Shown in pieces: positions 53,524 to 63,330 of a stretch of DNA of 64,000 nt. The stretch is from an uncultured Psychroserpens sp. (GTDB lineage: Bacteria > Bacteroidota > Bacteroidia > Flavobacteriales > Flavobacteriaceae): positions 744,001 to 808,000 of the forward strand of contig NZ_CANLNS010000001.1 in the NCBI RefSeq assembly GCF_947492715.1, in the 5' to 3' direction. The translations under genes were made by a program, and so were the position numbers. The notes beneath the pieces were generated by a model. The model saw nothing but the letters and a program-made list of their open reading frames with translations, was not told where the DNA came from and did no database searches. Every line of letters begins with the position of its first letter. The first letter of the stretch is position 1.

Positions 53524-53934
53524 CTTAACTTTTTGAGGGCAAGTTAATTACTTAAAAGGGGTGATGAGTATGGGATTTGGTTACTATAAATAAGGCTGAG
53601 ACCTACTTTTACTATTCATTTTCATCAGGTACAATAACATTATGGTAGCGTATTAGCTGCAATTTTATATTGAATTCATAGGGTTTTTTAAAAAATTTGG
53701 GTAACAAAATCTAATTCGTGGAACATTAGTATAAATTGAAACGAATGATATAAAAGTGCTAAACAACCTCTTACAAAGCATATGATGATGATTATAGTGA
53801 TTTTTACGTAAATAACTTTAAATCAATGCTTAATAGTAATCTTTTCTGAATAAAATATTGTTATTGTGGTTTTTTATATTTATTTTCAAAGAAAATTCGT
53901 ACAAATTTTCAATTAATTTTTAAGCCATCAACAT
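53524..53934. other. 411-base intergenic region upstream of the RHS locus
   Basis: Between the divergent LytTR and RHS-partner genes. From 53698 on it is homologous to 63331-63585 (repeat listed separately). I see no gene; it should hold the promoter of the partner gene. Confidence 0.6.
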
Positions 53935-54349
53935 ATGAATTTAAGACTACTTATTATTATTCTAGCTTTCGTATTGAGTTCTTCTTTAACTAAAGCGCAA
54001 AACTTATTAGACACTTCAACTTGGACTATTGGCAGCGGTTCTGTTTCTGGATTCGCTCAAAACGGAGCTACAAGTGAAAATAGCCGAGAATTAGGGACCG
54101 ATCCTTTCGGCGATTCGTCCATTTTATGGAAAGGTGGAAACGATGCTGCCAATAATGCAGATGGTGGTTGGAACTCTAACTATCATAATATCAACAATGA
54201 AGAAACCTATCGCTTTGTTGTTTGGTTGAAAAAAACAAATTCTAACGATGGGCATAGCTATTTTGGTTGTCAGCAGTGGCAAAGCGGTACCGACACAAAC
54301 TTTTATGATTATACCATTTTAAAATTAAATGGAGATATTGGAACAAATC
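53698..54349 (+). repeat. Long direct repeat, copy 1
   Basis: Starts TGGGTAACAAAA. The part upstream of about 53870 is only partly conserved with copy 2; from about 53872 through the coding region the two copies are almost identical. Confidence 0.9.
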
Positions 54350-55785
54350 CATATTTCTGGGTTGGAGACTTACCGCAACTCAACAAATGGTATATGTTAG
54401 TTGGATATATTCATGGTAAAAACTACAATTCAGACCTAAGTTATGGAGGAATTTATGACCCTGTTACTGGAACTAAAGTTGTCAATATTACAGATTTTAA
54501 GTTTGCTCCAACAACCACAAAATTGAAACATAGAGCTTATTTGTATTATGATACTAATACATCCGATAGACAGTTTTTTTATGCGCCTAGAGCAGAAATG
54601 GTTGATGGTAATGAGCCTCCCCTTGCAGACTTACTTGGTTTGAACGGTACAAATTATAACACCAATATATTAAATACATCTTATTGGACCGAAGGCTCCT
54701 CCGATTGGGGCGTAATCTATTTTAATAATTATGGGTCTGAAGCAGAAAACGAAAGAGTATGGGGTGAAAATCATGTGGGCGAAGAAACGTTGCTTTGGAA
54801 ATCAAAATCTGATGGAGATAATGGGCCTAATGGTGGTTGGGATTCTTACAATATTCTTTTAGGCTATCCTTTTTACCATCGTCCTGTTCGTTTTTCAGTT
54901 TGGATTAAAAAAACAAATTCTCATGATGGCATGACGTTCTTTGGGTATAATGCCTATGGTAATGGATATTATAATAGTATTCCTCTTGATGGTAATTTTA
55001 GTGATTATAGCCATCCTAATGACCCTTATTTTTTTGCCGGAGATTTACCAAAACTTAACAGATGGTATCTGCTAGTAGGTTATGTTCACGAATATGGCTA
55101 TGCAGGAACAGCTAATTTAGGGCGTATATATGATGGTGTAACAGGTGAAGAAGTTCAGGAATTAAGAGATTATAAGTTTCATAACACCGTCTCTCAAGTA
55201 AGACATCGTGCTTATTTATCTAATGACACAAACACGAACGACATACAATATTACTGTAATCCCCGAATAGAATATGCTGATGGTAATGAATTACCAATTG
55301 AAGAATTACTAAGAATTAACCCAGATTCAAAGTTAATATTCAGTTATGATCTTGCAGGAAACCAAAAACAACGCTTCTACTGTGAAGAAGAGGGCTTCTG
55401 CTCGCCAGTAGCTCCTGAAAGTAGAATGATCAACGAAGAAGGCGTAAAAATGGAAGAAGAAGGTGTTGTTGTGGCAGAACAAACAGATGTGCCTTTACCT
55501 GGTGAAGAAACAAAAGAAGATACAAATTTAACAGATGTAAAGTATACCATTTATCCTAACCCAACTGATGGGAAAATTGCCATTAAACTCTCAGGTAAGG
55601 ATTACAATTTAACAAACTCCATTAATATTTATACATCTAGTGGTGCTCTTGTTAGAAGAATCAATATTAATAATCCTACTAATCAAATAGAGCTAAACAT
55701 TAGTGACATGCCATCTGGAACCTATCATATCCATATGCATTTTACTAATGGGACAGTAAAAACAGAACAAATCATCAAAAACTAA
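53935..55785 (+). CDS. T9SS-secreted two-domain partner of the RHS protein
   Basis: 616 aa. Signal peptide (1-22), two homologous beta-rich domains (about 23-220 and 235-455; both contain 'LDTS.WT.GS', 'WKG..D..N..GGW', 'KKTNS.DG...FG', 'PYFWVGDLP.LN.WY.LVGY'), an acidic linker (about 475-535, 'EEGVVVAEQTDVPLPGEE'), and a T9SS type A sorting domain ('YTIYPNPTDGKIAIKLSGK'). The domains look like carbohydrate-binding jelly rolls. It lies 12 bases upstream of the RHS gene and is therefore probably co-expressed. Could be an adhesin or export helper for the RHS protein. Confidence 0.8.
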   Translation: MNLRLLIIILAFVLSSSLTKAQNLLDTSTWTIGSGSVSGFAQNGATSENSRELGTDPFGDSSILWKGGNDAANNADGGWNSNYHNINNEETYRFVVWLKKTNSNDGHSYFGCQQWQSGTDTNFYDYTILKLNGDIGTNPYFWVGDLPQLNKWYMLVGYIHGKNYNSDLSYGGIYDPVTGTKVVNITDFKFAPTTTKLKHRAYLYYDTNTSDRQFFYAPRAEMVDGNEPPLADLLGLNGTNYNTNILNTSYWTEGSSDWGVIYFNNYGSEAENERVWGENHVGEETLLWKSKSDGDNGPNGGWDSYNILLGYPFYHRPVRFSVWIKKTNSHDGMTFFGYNAYGNGYYNSIPLDGNFSDYSHPNDPYFFAGDLPKLNRWYLLVGYVHEYGYAGTANLGRIYDGVTGEEVQELRDYKFHNTVSQVRHRAYLSNDTNTNDIQYYCNPRIEYADGNELPIEELLRINPDSKLIFSYDLAGNQKQRFYCEEEGFCSPVAPESRMINEEGVKMEEEGVVVAEQTDVPLPGEETKEDTNLTDVKYTIYPNPTDGKIAIKLSGKDYNLTNSINIYTSSGALVRRININNPTNQIELNISDMPSGTYHIHMHFTNGTVKTEQIIKN

Positions 55786-55797
55786 ACAACTCAAAAA

Positions 55798-58700
55798 ATG
55801 AAATTAAGAAATTACTTTATAGGCTTCATATTATTTTTTATAGGATTTGTTGGTTTTGCACAAACTCCTAATTCTCTTTTGGAAGATCCTTCTAACAAGA
55901 TAAAGATGGATTTTAAGAAAATAAATACGAGTAAAAATCAAAAGGCATCTGTCTCTAAGACCTCCTCAAAAGAACCATGTTTAATCGATCCTTCTACAGG
56001 TGATTGTATCGAGTTAGACCCTTGCGCAGATTGTGATGGTTTATGTAATCAAATAACAGGAGAATGTTTTGAAATTATTGACCCGCCTCCAGGAGGCACT
56101 ACATCATCTGGATATGCAGGAACGACACCTGGTGAATTTGCAGTGTCACTAAGTGGAGCTGCTACTTATAACGTGCCTATTAATTTGCCACCTGGGATAA
56201 AAGATGTAGCACCTAATATTGGTATTTCTTTTAGCAGTCAAGCATCTAATGGTCTCGCAGGATGGGGATGGAATGTTACTGGTTTATCAACAATTACAAG
56301 AATCCCAGCTACAAAACACCATGATGGATTAATTGATCCGGTGGATTTTGATAGCAGTGACAGATTTGCATTAGACGGACAACGCTTAATGATAAAATCT
56401 GGGAGCTATGGTTCGAGTGGTTCAGAGTATCAAACCGAAAACTATTCGAATATTAAAATCAAAGCATACGGAACATCACCTTATGGATCTTCTTATGGAC
56501 CTTCCTATTTTATAGTGTTCTATCCTGATGGTACACGTGCATGGTATGGTAATGGAGGTTCTTCTCGTGGACGATTAGAATGGGCATTGTATAAACGACA
56601 AGATCCTCAAGGTAATTATATAGAATACAATTACTCTCAAAGTAATAACTTACTTCGTATTAATAGAATTAAATACGGTTCAAGAACAGGTACAACACCA
56701 CCTAATGACATCTATTTTTATTACAAAACAAGAACACGTCCTGAACTTTCTTACATCAAAGGTCTCACCTTTAAACGCACCAATATTTTGGATCGTATTG
56801 AAGTTAAAGGCGGCAATCAATTATATAGAAAGTATCAATTATCGCATAATACTACTTCTCTTGGCTATCAAAGAGTGTCGTCAATTCGCGAATATAACAG
56901 TGCTAATCAGTCTTTCCCAGCAATAACTTTCACTTATGAATCATCCTCTAGTGGTGTCACAAGAGATGGTAATACTTTAGACATATATCCTGGTATTAAT
57001 TACAATAGTGATGCATTGGCCGTTGGTGAATTTAACGGAGATGGGAAAATGGATTTTATAACCTATAACAAAAATGCCAGAAATGAATTAAATGTTTTTA
57101 TGGATATTTTTGACGATTATGGCTCCGGAATTTCAATAGGATACTCCGTAAATGTTGAAAAATTCGATCAAGTTTTTGCTAGTACAATTCTATCTTGGAA
57201 TGGTAAAATCCTATCCCAACAAGGGGTTACAAATGTTAGAGAAACAGTAAATAGTTCAAATTCTACTGCTCGTTTTAGAACGTTTGCAATGGCAGCTTAT
57301 GGACCAGTACTTCAATATGATAAATTTGTTAATTTCCCAATTGGACCTGTTGGCGATTTTGATTGTGACCCTCCGTCAAATAATGATTATAGAAAAATTC
57401 CGAAATCTTATATCAGTGGAGACTTTAATGGTGACGGATTAACAGATGTATTGGCTATTCCAAAAAAGTACTATAGAGAAGTATGTGAATGGGAATATGA
57501 TTATTGGGATGATTATGATGAGTGCGTTTGTGGGAATGAAACCGTTTCTCAAGGAAATTCTGAAGTATATTTTGTCGATTTAAAACGTACAGCCAGTACA
57601 ACTGCTGTTAATATAGGCTCATTGGCACATCGTATTCAAGATAGCACAGATAAGCTATTTGGTGTAGACTTCGATGGAGACGGTAAAACAGATTTAATGC
57701 ATATTCGTGATGGATTAGTAAGAGTATATTCAATGAACGCTTCAAATCAATTGGTTCAGATTGCTTATTTATCTAATAGTTATATAGATGAAGACAAACC
57801 AATATTGCTTGGAGATTATAATGGAGATGGCAAAACCGACTTCGCTCAACCATCTGCTAATAATAGCTCAACTTGGCGTTTTTATTTATCTAGAGGCAAC
57901 AATATTTATTATTACTCGAAAAATATTGGAGTGACGTATACAGAAAACTATGTTGACACTGACCATCCTTGGTATAATCCAATTGAGATTGTCAATGGAG
58001 TTCCTATGGAAAATCCATTATATGAATATCATTATATAGCACAAGATTATAATGGAGATGGTAAATCAGATATTTTAAAACATGAAGTGGTCTCCCCATA
58101 TTCATCTTACAATGTTGTTAGTGATAGATTAATGCTATATACAAACACACATAATAGCAATGAGAGTACGCCTTCGTTTCAGCTAACAACCAACTCTTTG
58201 GCAACAAATAATGGCGTTACAAAATTTGGGATTCCTTTATTTTTAGAAGCAAAAGCCACTAACAGTAATTTAGAATATGCATATATAGATGGAAATAATG
58301 TCCACACCTATGTTTTTAATCGAGATAATAAAAAAGATACTTCACTCAATAAGATTACAAATAATGGCGTAGTAACCGACATTTTTTATGAACGTATAGG
58401 CGAAGATGACGGGTTGCCTTACCCTTCCAATACGTATTCACCAGATTACGACGAAAACTACCCTTTTGTAAATATTAATATAGCCCCTTCATTTAAAGTA
58501 GTGAAAGAGGCAAAAAATACAGGTTCGGGTTATGTTCAAAGGCAATTATTCCAATATTTAGGAGCTGTTTCTCATGCCGAAGGACTTGGGTTCTTAGGGT
58601 TCAAAGAATTTAAAAAAACCAACTGGTTTGGTGACGGTGTTGCCCAACTTTGGAATGTATCTAAACATGATATGCAAAAACGAGGTGCCGTAACACAACA

Positions 58701-61700
58701 ATGGGTATCCACATCACCATCAAGTTATCCATCTTCAAATTTTGCAAATAGATCAACTTACACCTATTCTACTCAACTGCTTTCCAACAAGGTTTTTATC
58801 AATATGCCAACGCAAATTCAAAAAGAAGATGGTTTACAAAACATAAGTTCTACCGAAAGTTACACCTATGATAGTTACAAAAACCCATTAAGCATTAGCA
58901 CAACATTTACTGGTGGTTCTAAAACTATAAGTTATTTGTACTCACACAATATCTCGGCAACTAATGAGTATTATCACATAGGTAGACCAACAAAACGAAC
59001 AGAAACAAGCACGCTTAATGGAAATACCTTTAATTCAGAAGTACAACTTACATATAACAATAATCTAGTTACGCAAACTAAAAAGAAAGGTAATGGCACG
59101 CCTTGGCTTACTGAGAACTTTTTGTATGATGTATTTGGGAATACTACAAGAAAAACGATTAGCGGTACGGGTATTACAAATAGAGTTGAAGAATTTGACT
59201 ATGACTCAAGTGGTCGTTATATGACTAAAAGCACTGATGTTCTTGGCTTAGAAACGACTCACCTATATAATGCTACACTGGGGGTTCTTACGTCTTCGAC
59301 TTCACCTTACGGACAAACGACATCATACGAGTATGATGCCTGGCAACGTCTATTAAAAGAAACCAATTACTTAGGTAAAGAAACTAAATATGCCTATAAT
59401 ACCGAAAACGTTTCTGGCTTAGGCTTGTGTTTAACAAAATCGATAGATTATCCTGAAGGTCAAGATGAAAAAATCTATTATAATTCCTTTGGCTGGGTAG
59501 TTCAGAACAAAAAATTAAGCCTTAACAATAAATGGGTTCAAAAGCGTTTTGAGTATAACGCTGCAGGACGACAAACGAGAGAAAGTGAACCTTATTTTAG
59601 CACTGGTAGCGCAACACAATGGAATCAGGTGTACTATGATCAATATGGTAGACCAATATCTAACACCCTATTTAACGGGAAAGTTATAAATACATCATAT
59701 AATGGATTGTCGGCGACAGTAGATGACGGCACTAAAACGGTAACCACCACTAAAGATGCTGTAGGAAATATCACTACTTTACAAGACTTAGGTGGAACCA
59801 TTACTTATCAATATCATGGTAATGGAGCCATGAAATCTGCTAACTATGGCAGTCATGTTGTATCAGTCACCATAGACGGTTGGGGACGAAAAGCCTCTCT
59901 TACCGATTCTTCTGCAGGAACATATTCCTATCAATACAATATTTTAGGTGAAGTTTTAGAAGAAACCACACCTAAAGGCACAACAACATATACATATGAT
60001 GCACTAGGTCGTTTAAATACGAAAACAGTTGATGGAGATGAAACAGACTTAACACTCAATTATGTATACGATGGGACCACCAAATTATTGAATGTTATTA
60101 ATGGATCAAACAATAGAAGTGATACTTACTCAACTTATACTTATAATTATTATTATGATACTTACAAGCGTTTAAGTAGAATTCAGGAAACCACTGAAAC
60201 TGGAAATTTTGAAAAGCGTTTGACCTTTGATCCTTTCGGAAGAATAGAAAGTGAAAATTACATTTCTAATCATTTAGGTTCTGGAACCAATAGTGATGTT
60301 AAAGTAAAGAATATATATGATGCAGCCGGTGTTCGAACAGAAATAAGAGATTTTAGCTCAAACAATTTAATTTGGAAAATAAATGATGAAAACGCTAGAG
60401 GTCAGGCATTAAATATCGAATTAGGAAATGGTATTGTTAAAACAAAGCAATACGACCAATATGGGTTTTTAACGCATATCTTAGACAAGGAAGACGCTGG
60501 TACAGGTAGTGCTCAAGCTCTAAAAATGGATTATAGTTTTGATGCTCAAAGAGGCATTTTAAATAGTCGAAAAAATTATGGTTTCTCCAATTGGAATGAA
60601 AGCTTTACGCATGACAATTTAGATAGACTAACACAAGTTGATGCTCCCGTATCAAATGTAAAAGAATACGATGATAGAGGGCGTATCACTAACAATTCAT
60701 CTATTGGTGATTATAATTATGCCAGTAGTAACATGTATCAACTTGCTGATATTGACTTAAACAATCAAGGAGATATCTATTACCAACAACATGATTTGCA
60801 ACAGATTACTTATAATGCTTTTAAAAAACCCATTGAGATTTCGGAAAATGAAAAAGGTCGCGTAAGTTTTGAATACGGACCATTAATGAAGCGTAATCAT
60901 GCTTTTTATGGAGGGCTTCAAGAAGATAAAACACAGCGTCAATATCATAAGCAGTATTCAAGTATCGTTCCTGTTGAAATGGTGCATGATAATATAAATG
61001 GAAGCACCAAGATCATTACATATATAGCTGGTAATGCTTATACCGCACCTTTAGCGTATATAAAGACCAGCGGTATGTCAGGTGGAACTGATATTGATGA
61101 ATATGTGTATTTACATAGAGATTATTTGGGAAGTATTCTTGCTATTTCAGATAGCTCGGCCAACATATTAGAAGAGCGCCAATTTGGTGCTTGGGGTAAA
61201 ACAGATGCATTTAAGAAAGATAATGAGCTTGCAGAATTTAGTCATGACTCATTAATAGGGCGAGGGTTTACAGGTCATGAGCATTTCTTTGAGGTTTCAT
61301 TGATACACATGAATGGACGAATGTATGACGCCCAATTAGGTCGTTTTCTATCGCCAGATAGTTATATTCAAGATCCATACAATTCTCAAAACTTTAATCG
61401 TTATGGTTATGTCTGGAATAATCCTTTAACTCATATTGACCCAAGTGGAGAAATTTTCTGGGCAATTGTTGGTGTTGCAGCGCTTATTGGTGCAACTGCT
61501 GGAGCTGCAGCGTATATAATTAACGCAGCTATTACTGGCGATTGGTCTTGGGGAGGTTTCGCTATGTCTGTATTAGGTGGTGCTTTAACTGGCGCATTGG
61601 GAGGAATTGCTGCTCCCGGAATGTTTCCCGCCGTCATGAGTATGGGACAGTTTTGGGGATTTGTGGCCGCAGGTGTTGCTTCTAGCTTTTTACCTGCTGT

Positions 61701-62421
61701 AAGTATCCCAATAGGCGATTTTTCCTTTAGTTTAAGTCCCTCTATAGCTTTTGGAACAGGAGGGTTTAACTTTGGACTTTCCGGAAGTGTAGGATATAAG
61801 AGTAAAGGGTTTTCTTTTTCTGTAGGAGGATCAATTGGAAAAGGAGGATCAAATATTGGGGGTGGATTCACCATTTATGATAATAAAAATGGGCAAGCGT
61901 TCTCATTAGGAGCTACGCTGTACGGAGGTAAACATTCTCAAGGTAATTGGTTTATAGGTTATCAAAGAGGAGATTTTTCTTTTAAAATGACAAACGATGC
62001 GTTTTTATCTGGAGATGAATATAGAACGGCTGCTGCTGAAGTAGGTATTGGTAATTACTCTTTTGGGTTTAACTTATATACATCTGAACCTCCTTCGAAC
62101 GAGTATAATGGAGAATATACTATAGATGGAAAAGACGACACAAGAGATAAAACTTACGAATCTCCTATTTGGGGAAAAAATAAACATTATACTTACTCTA
62201 GTGGAAGCAGAATTTTTGCAGGCATGTATTTCGGATATAGAGATAAAGACAAGACATATAGATTAGGTTTTAATGGTGCATTTGTACAAGATTTGTTTCA
62301 AAATGGTATTCATAGACATGTAATTACTGGACCATATTTTAATACTAATTATGGTTCACCAGACAATTTGTTTTTCCAATTTTATAGAAATAGAAACCCA
62401 TGGTCACTTTATTCAAAATAA
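55798..62421 (+). CDS. RHS-repeat polymorphic toxin with SpvB and FG-GAP modules
   Basis: 2207 aa with a Sec signal peptide (1-21) and a Cys-rich linker (residues about 60-100). An SpvB-like domain follows (about 105-370, 'ATYNVPINLPPGIKDVAPNIGISFSSQ'). FG-GAP/VCBS motifs (D-x-N/D-G-D-G-x-x-D) sit near 412, 543, 625, 674 and 751. YD/RHS repeats run from about 1100 to 1830, then the RHS core end 'GRFLSPDSYIQDPYNSQNFN' and 'NPLTHIDPSGE' near 1880. Residues 1885-2207 are the variable tip: a Gly/Ala-rich hydrophobic segment, then 'LGATLYGGKHSQGNWFIGYQ', 'YRTAAAEVGIGNYSFGFNLYT', which resembles the polymorphic toxin type 23 domain (from memory, moderate trust). Core TcB/TcC-like layout. Confidence 0.85.
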   Translation: MKLRNYFIGFILFFIGFVGFAQTPNSLLEDPSNKIKMDFKKINTSKNQKASVSKTSSKEPCLIDPSTGDCIELDPCADCDGLCNQITGECFEIIDPPPGGTTSSGYAGTTPGEFAVSLSGAATYNVPINLPPGIKDVAPNIGISFSSQASNGLAGWGWNVTGLSTITRIPATKHHDGLIDPVDFDSSDRFALDGQRLMIKSGSYGSSGSEYQTENYSNIKIKAYGTSPYGSSYGPSYFIVFYPDGTRAWYGNGGSSRGRLEWALYKRQDPQGNYIEYNYSQSNNLLRINRIKYGSRTGTTPPNDIYFYYKTRTRPELSYIKGLTFKRTNILDRIEVKGGNQLYRKYQLSHNTTSLGYQRVSSIREYNSANQSFPAITFTYESSSSGVTRDGNTLDIYPGINYNSDALAVGEFNGDGKMDFITYNKNARNELNVFMDIFDDYGSGISIGYSVNVEKFDQVFASTILSWNGKILSQQGVTNVRETVNSSNSTARFRTFAMAAYGPVLQYDKFVNFPIGPVGDFDCDPPSNNDYRKIPKSYISGDFNGDGLTDVLAIPKKYYREVCEWEYDYWDDYDECVCGNETVSQGNSEVYFVDLKRTASTTAVNIGSLAHRIQDSTDKLFGVDFDGDGKTDLMHIRDGLVRVYSMNASNQLVQIAYLSNSYIDEDKPILLGDYNGDGKTDFAQPSANNSSTWRFYLSRGNNIYYYSKNIGVTYTENYVDTDHPWYNPIEIVNGVPMENPLYEYHYIAQDYNGDGKSDILKHEVVSPYSSYNVVSDRLMLYTNTHNSNESTPSFQLTTNSLATNNGVTKFGIPLFLEAKATNSNLEYAYIDGNNVHTYVFNRDNKKDTSLNKITNNGVVTDIFYERIGEDDGLPYPSNTYSPDYDENYPFVNINIAPSFKVVKEAKNTGSGYVQRQLFQYLGAVSHAEGLGFLGFKEFKKTNWFGDGVAQLWNVSKHDMQKRGAVTQQWVSTSPSSYPSSNFANRSTYTYSTQLLSNKVFINMPTQIQKEDGLQNISSTESYTYDSYKNPLSISTTFTGGSKTISYLYSHNISATNEYYHIGRPTKRTETSTLNGNTFNSEVQLTYNNNLVTQTKKKGNGTPWLTENFLYDVFGNTTRKTISGTGITNRVEEFDYDSSGRYMTKSTDVLGLETTHLYNATLGVLTSSTSPYGQTTSYEYDAWQRLLKETNYLGKETKYAYNTENVSGLGLCLTKSIDYPEGQDEKIYYNSFGWVVQNKKLSLNNKWVQKRFEYNAAGRQTRESEPYFSTGSATQWNQVYYDQYGRPISNTLFNGKVINTSYNGLSATVDDGTKTVTTTKDAVGNITTLQDLGGTITYQYHGNGAMKSANYGSHVVSVTIDGWGRKASLTDSSAGTYSYQYNILGEVLEETTPKGTTTYTYDALGRLNTKTVDGDETDLTLNYVYDGTTKLLNVINGSNNRSDTYSTYTYNYYYDTYKRLSRIQETTETGNFEKRLTFDPFGRIESENYISNHLGSGTNSDVKVKNIYDAAGVRTEIRDFSSNNLIWKINDENARGQALNIELGNGIVKTKQYDQYGFLTHILDKEDAGTGSAQALKMDYSFDAQRGILNSRKNYGFSNWNESFTHDNLDRLTQVDAPVSNVKEYDDRGRITNNSSIGDYNYASSNMYQLADIDLNNQGDIYYQQHDLQQITYNAFKKPIEISENEKGRVSFEYGPLMKRNHAFYGGLQEDKTQRQYHKQYSSIVPVEMVHDNINGSTKIITYIAGNAYTAPLAYIKTSGMSGGTDIDEYVYLHRDYLGSILAISDSSANILEERQFGAWGKTDAFKKDNELAEFSHDSLIGRGFTGHEHFFEVSLIHMNGRMYDAQLGRFLSPDSYIQDPYNSQNFNRYGYVWNNPLTHIDPSGEIFWAIVGVAALIGATAGAAAYIINAAITGDWSWGGFAMSVLGGALTGALGGIAAPGMFPAVMSMGQFWGFVAAGVASSFLPAVSIPIGDFSFSLSPSIAFGTGGFNFGLSGSVGYKSKGFSFSVGGSIGKGGSNIGGGFTIYDNKNGQAFSLGATLYGGKHSQGNWFIGYQRGDFSFKMTNDAFLSGDEYRTAAAEVGIGNYSFGFNLYTSEPPSNEYNGEYTIDGKDDTRDKTYESPIWGKNKHYTYSSGSRIFAGMYFGYRDKDKTYRLGFNGAFVQDLFQNGIHRHVITGPYFNTNYGSPDNLFFQFYRNRNPWSLYSK

Positions 62422-63050
62422 GAAAGTCCACACATTCACTTTTTCTATTAGGTGCACTAGTACTTATGCTTATGCTTATAAGTTGTGGTGCAAGTTCGGT
62501 TAACTTAGAAGGCTATACCGCATTTGAAAAACCTGTTTATAATGATGAAAATTCACATCAATTAAATACCAATGGAGTTTACATAGAATTTACACCATTG
62601 CATAGTAAATTTAAAGAAACGAGAACAGGTTTCTATTTTGATAAGAATGGAAGAAAATGCACTTTTCAAGTTGATAGCCTCTTTTGGAGTGCGCCTAATA
62701 CATATTTAGAGAAAACTGCCAAAAATGACTATTTTAAAAATGGATATTTTGATAATTATTATGTGCATAATGATACTTTAACGGTTCAAAGTTTTGGAAC
62801 GAATAAAAATGCATATCACAAAAAATGGACGGTTGAAGAAAATTATCAAATTTTAAACAAAGATACTTTAAGCGCATTGAACTATATCTCTTACGGAGGA
62901 GGTGCATTAGATAAACCGAAAGAAGAAAAAGCAAAAAAGACAAGGCTCTTTAAGTTTTATAAAACGGATAACGTACCAAATTGTAATAATGCATGGTTTA
63001 TAAATGAAACATGGTACACGGAAAAATTACATAAAACACGAAAACATTAG
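62400..63050 (+). CDS. Lipoprotein overlapping the toxin gene, candidate immunity protein
   Basis: 216 aa. Starts 22 bases before the RHS stop, in another frame. 'FLLGALVLMLMLISCGASSVNLEG' is a lipoprotein signal with the lipid Cys near residue 29. The rest ('FDKNGRKCTFQVDSLFWSAPN', 'ALNYISYGGGALDKPKEEKAKK') is not a family I know. Position and overlap fit a cognate immunity protein that meets the toxin at the periplasm or outer membrane; this is inference. Confidence 0.65.
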   Translation: MVTLFKIRKSTHSLFLLGALVLMLMLISCGASSVNLEGYTAFEKPVYNDENSHQLNTNGVYIEFTPLHSKFKETRTGFYFDKNGRKCTFQVDSLFWSAPNTYLEKTAKNDYFKNGYFDNYYVHNDTLTVQSFGTNKNAYHKKWTVEENYQILNKDTLSALNYISYGGGALDKPKEEKAKKTRLFKFYKTDNVPNCNNAWFINETWYTEKLHKTRKH

Positions 63051-63140
63051 ACGGTTATATTATGAGTTAGTTGATCGTTTACTTTTTAAGTTTATTTAAA
63101 CTTTAATTTCTAACTATCCTGTTATATCACACGTCGATGT

Positions 63141-63179
63141 AATAAAAAAAGGGAAACTTTAAGTTTTCCTTTTTTTATT
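63141..63179. terminator. Terminator after the immunity-candidate gene
   Basis: AATAAAAAAAGG(G)AAACT and AGTTTTCCTTTTTTTATT pair around a TTA loop; works in both directions. Confidence 0.8.
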
Positions 63180-63193
63180 ACTCATTTATAGTT

Positions 63194-63322
63194 TTAAAAC
63201 ATCAATAACTCATTACAAATGATTTCAGTAGTGTAATACTTTTTACCCTCTTTATCATCCCAAGAGCGGTTGGAGAATTTCCCTTCAATAGCAATCCTTT
63301 TTCCTTTAGCAACATAAGATTT
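63194..63322 (-). pseudogene. C-terminal fragment of a single-stranded DNA-binding protein gene
   Basis: In one minus-strand frame the sequence reads 'YVAKGKRIAIEGKFSNRSWD' continuing 'DKEGKKYYTTEIICNELLMF' and a stop. This is the SSB OB-fold segment (KGKRIAIEGKL-SNRSWDD-KEGKK-YTTEII), with no start and no upstream two thirds; it breaks off at the border of the long repeat. Confidence 0.8.
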
Positions 63323-63330
63323 AAAAAAAA

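Noticed and set aside
61431-61874. 147-codon proline-rich frame antisense to the RHS tip
   Set aside because: It is the antisense reading of a Gly-rich repeat coding region (GGN becomes CC-rich), with no start context or family match.
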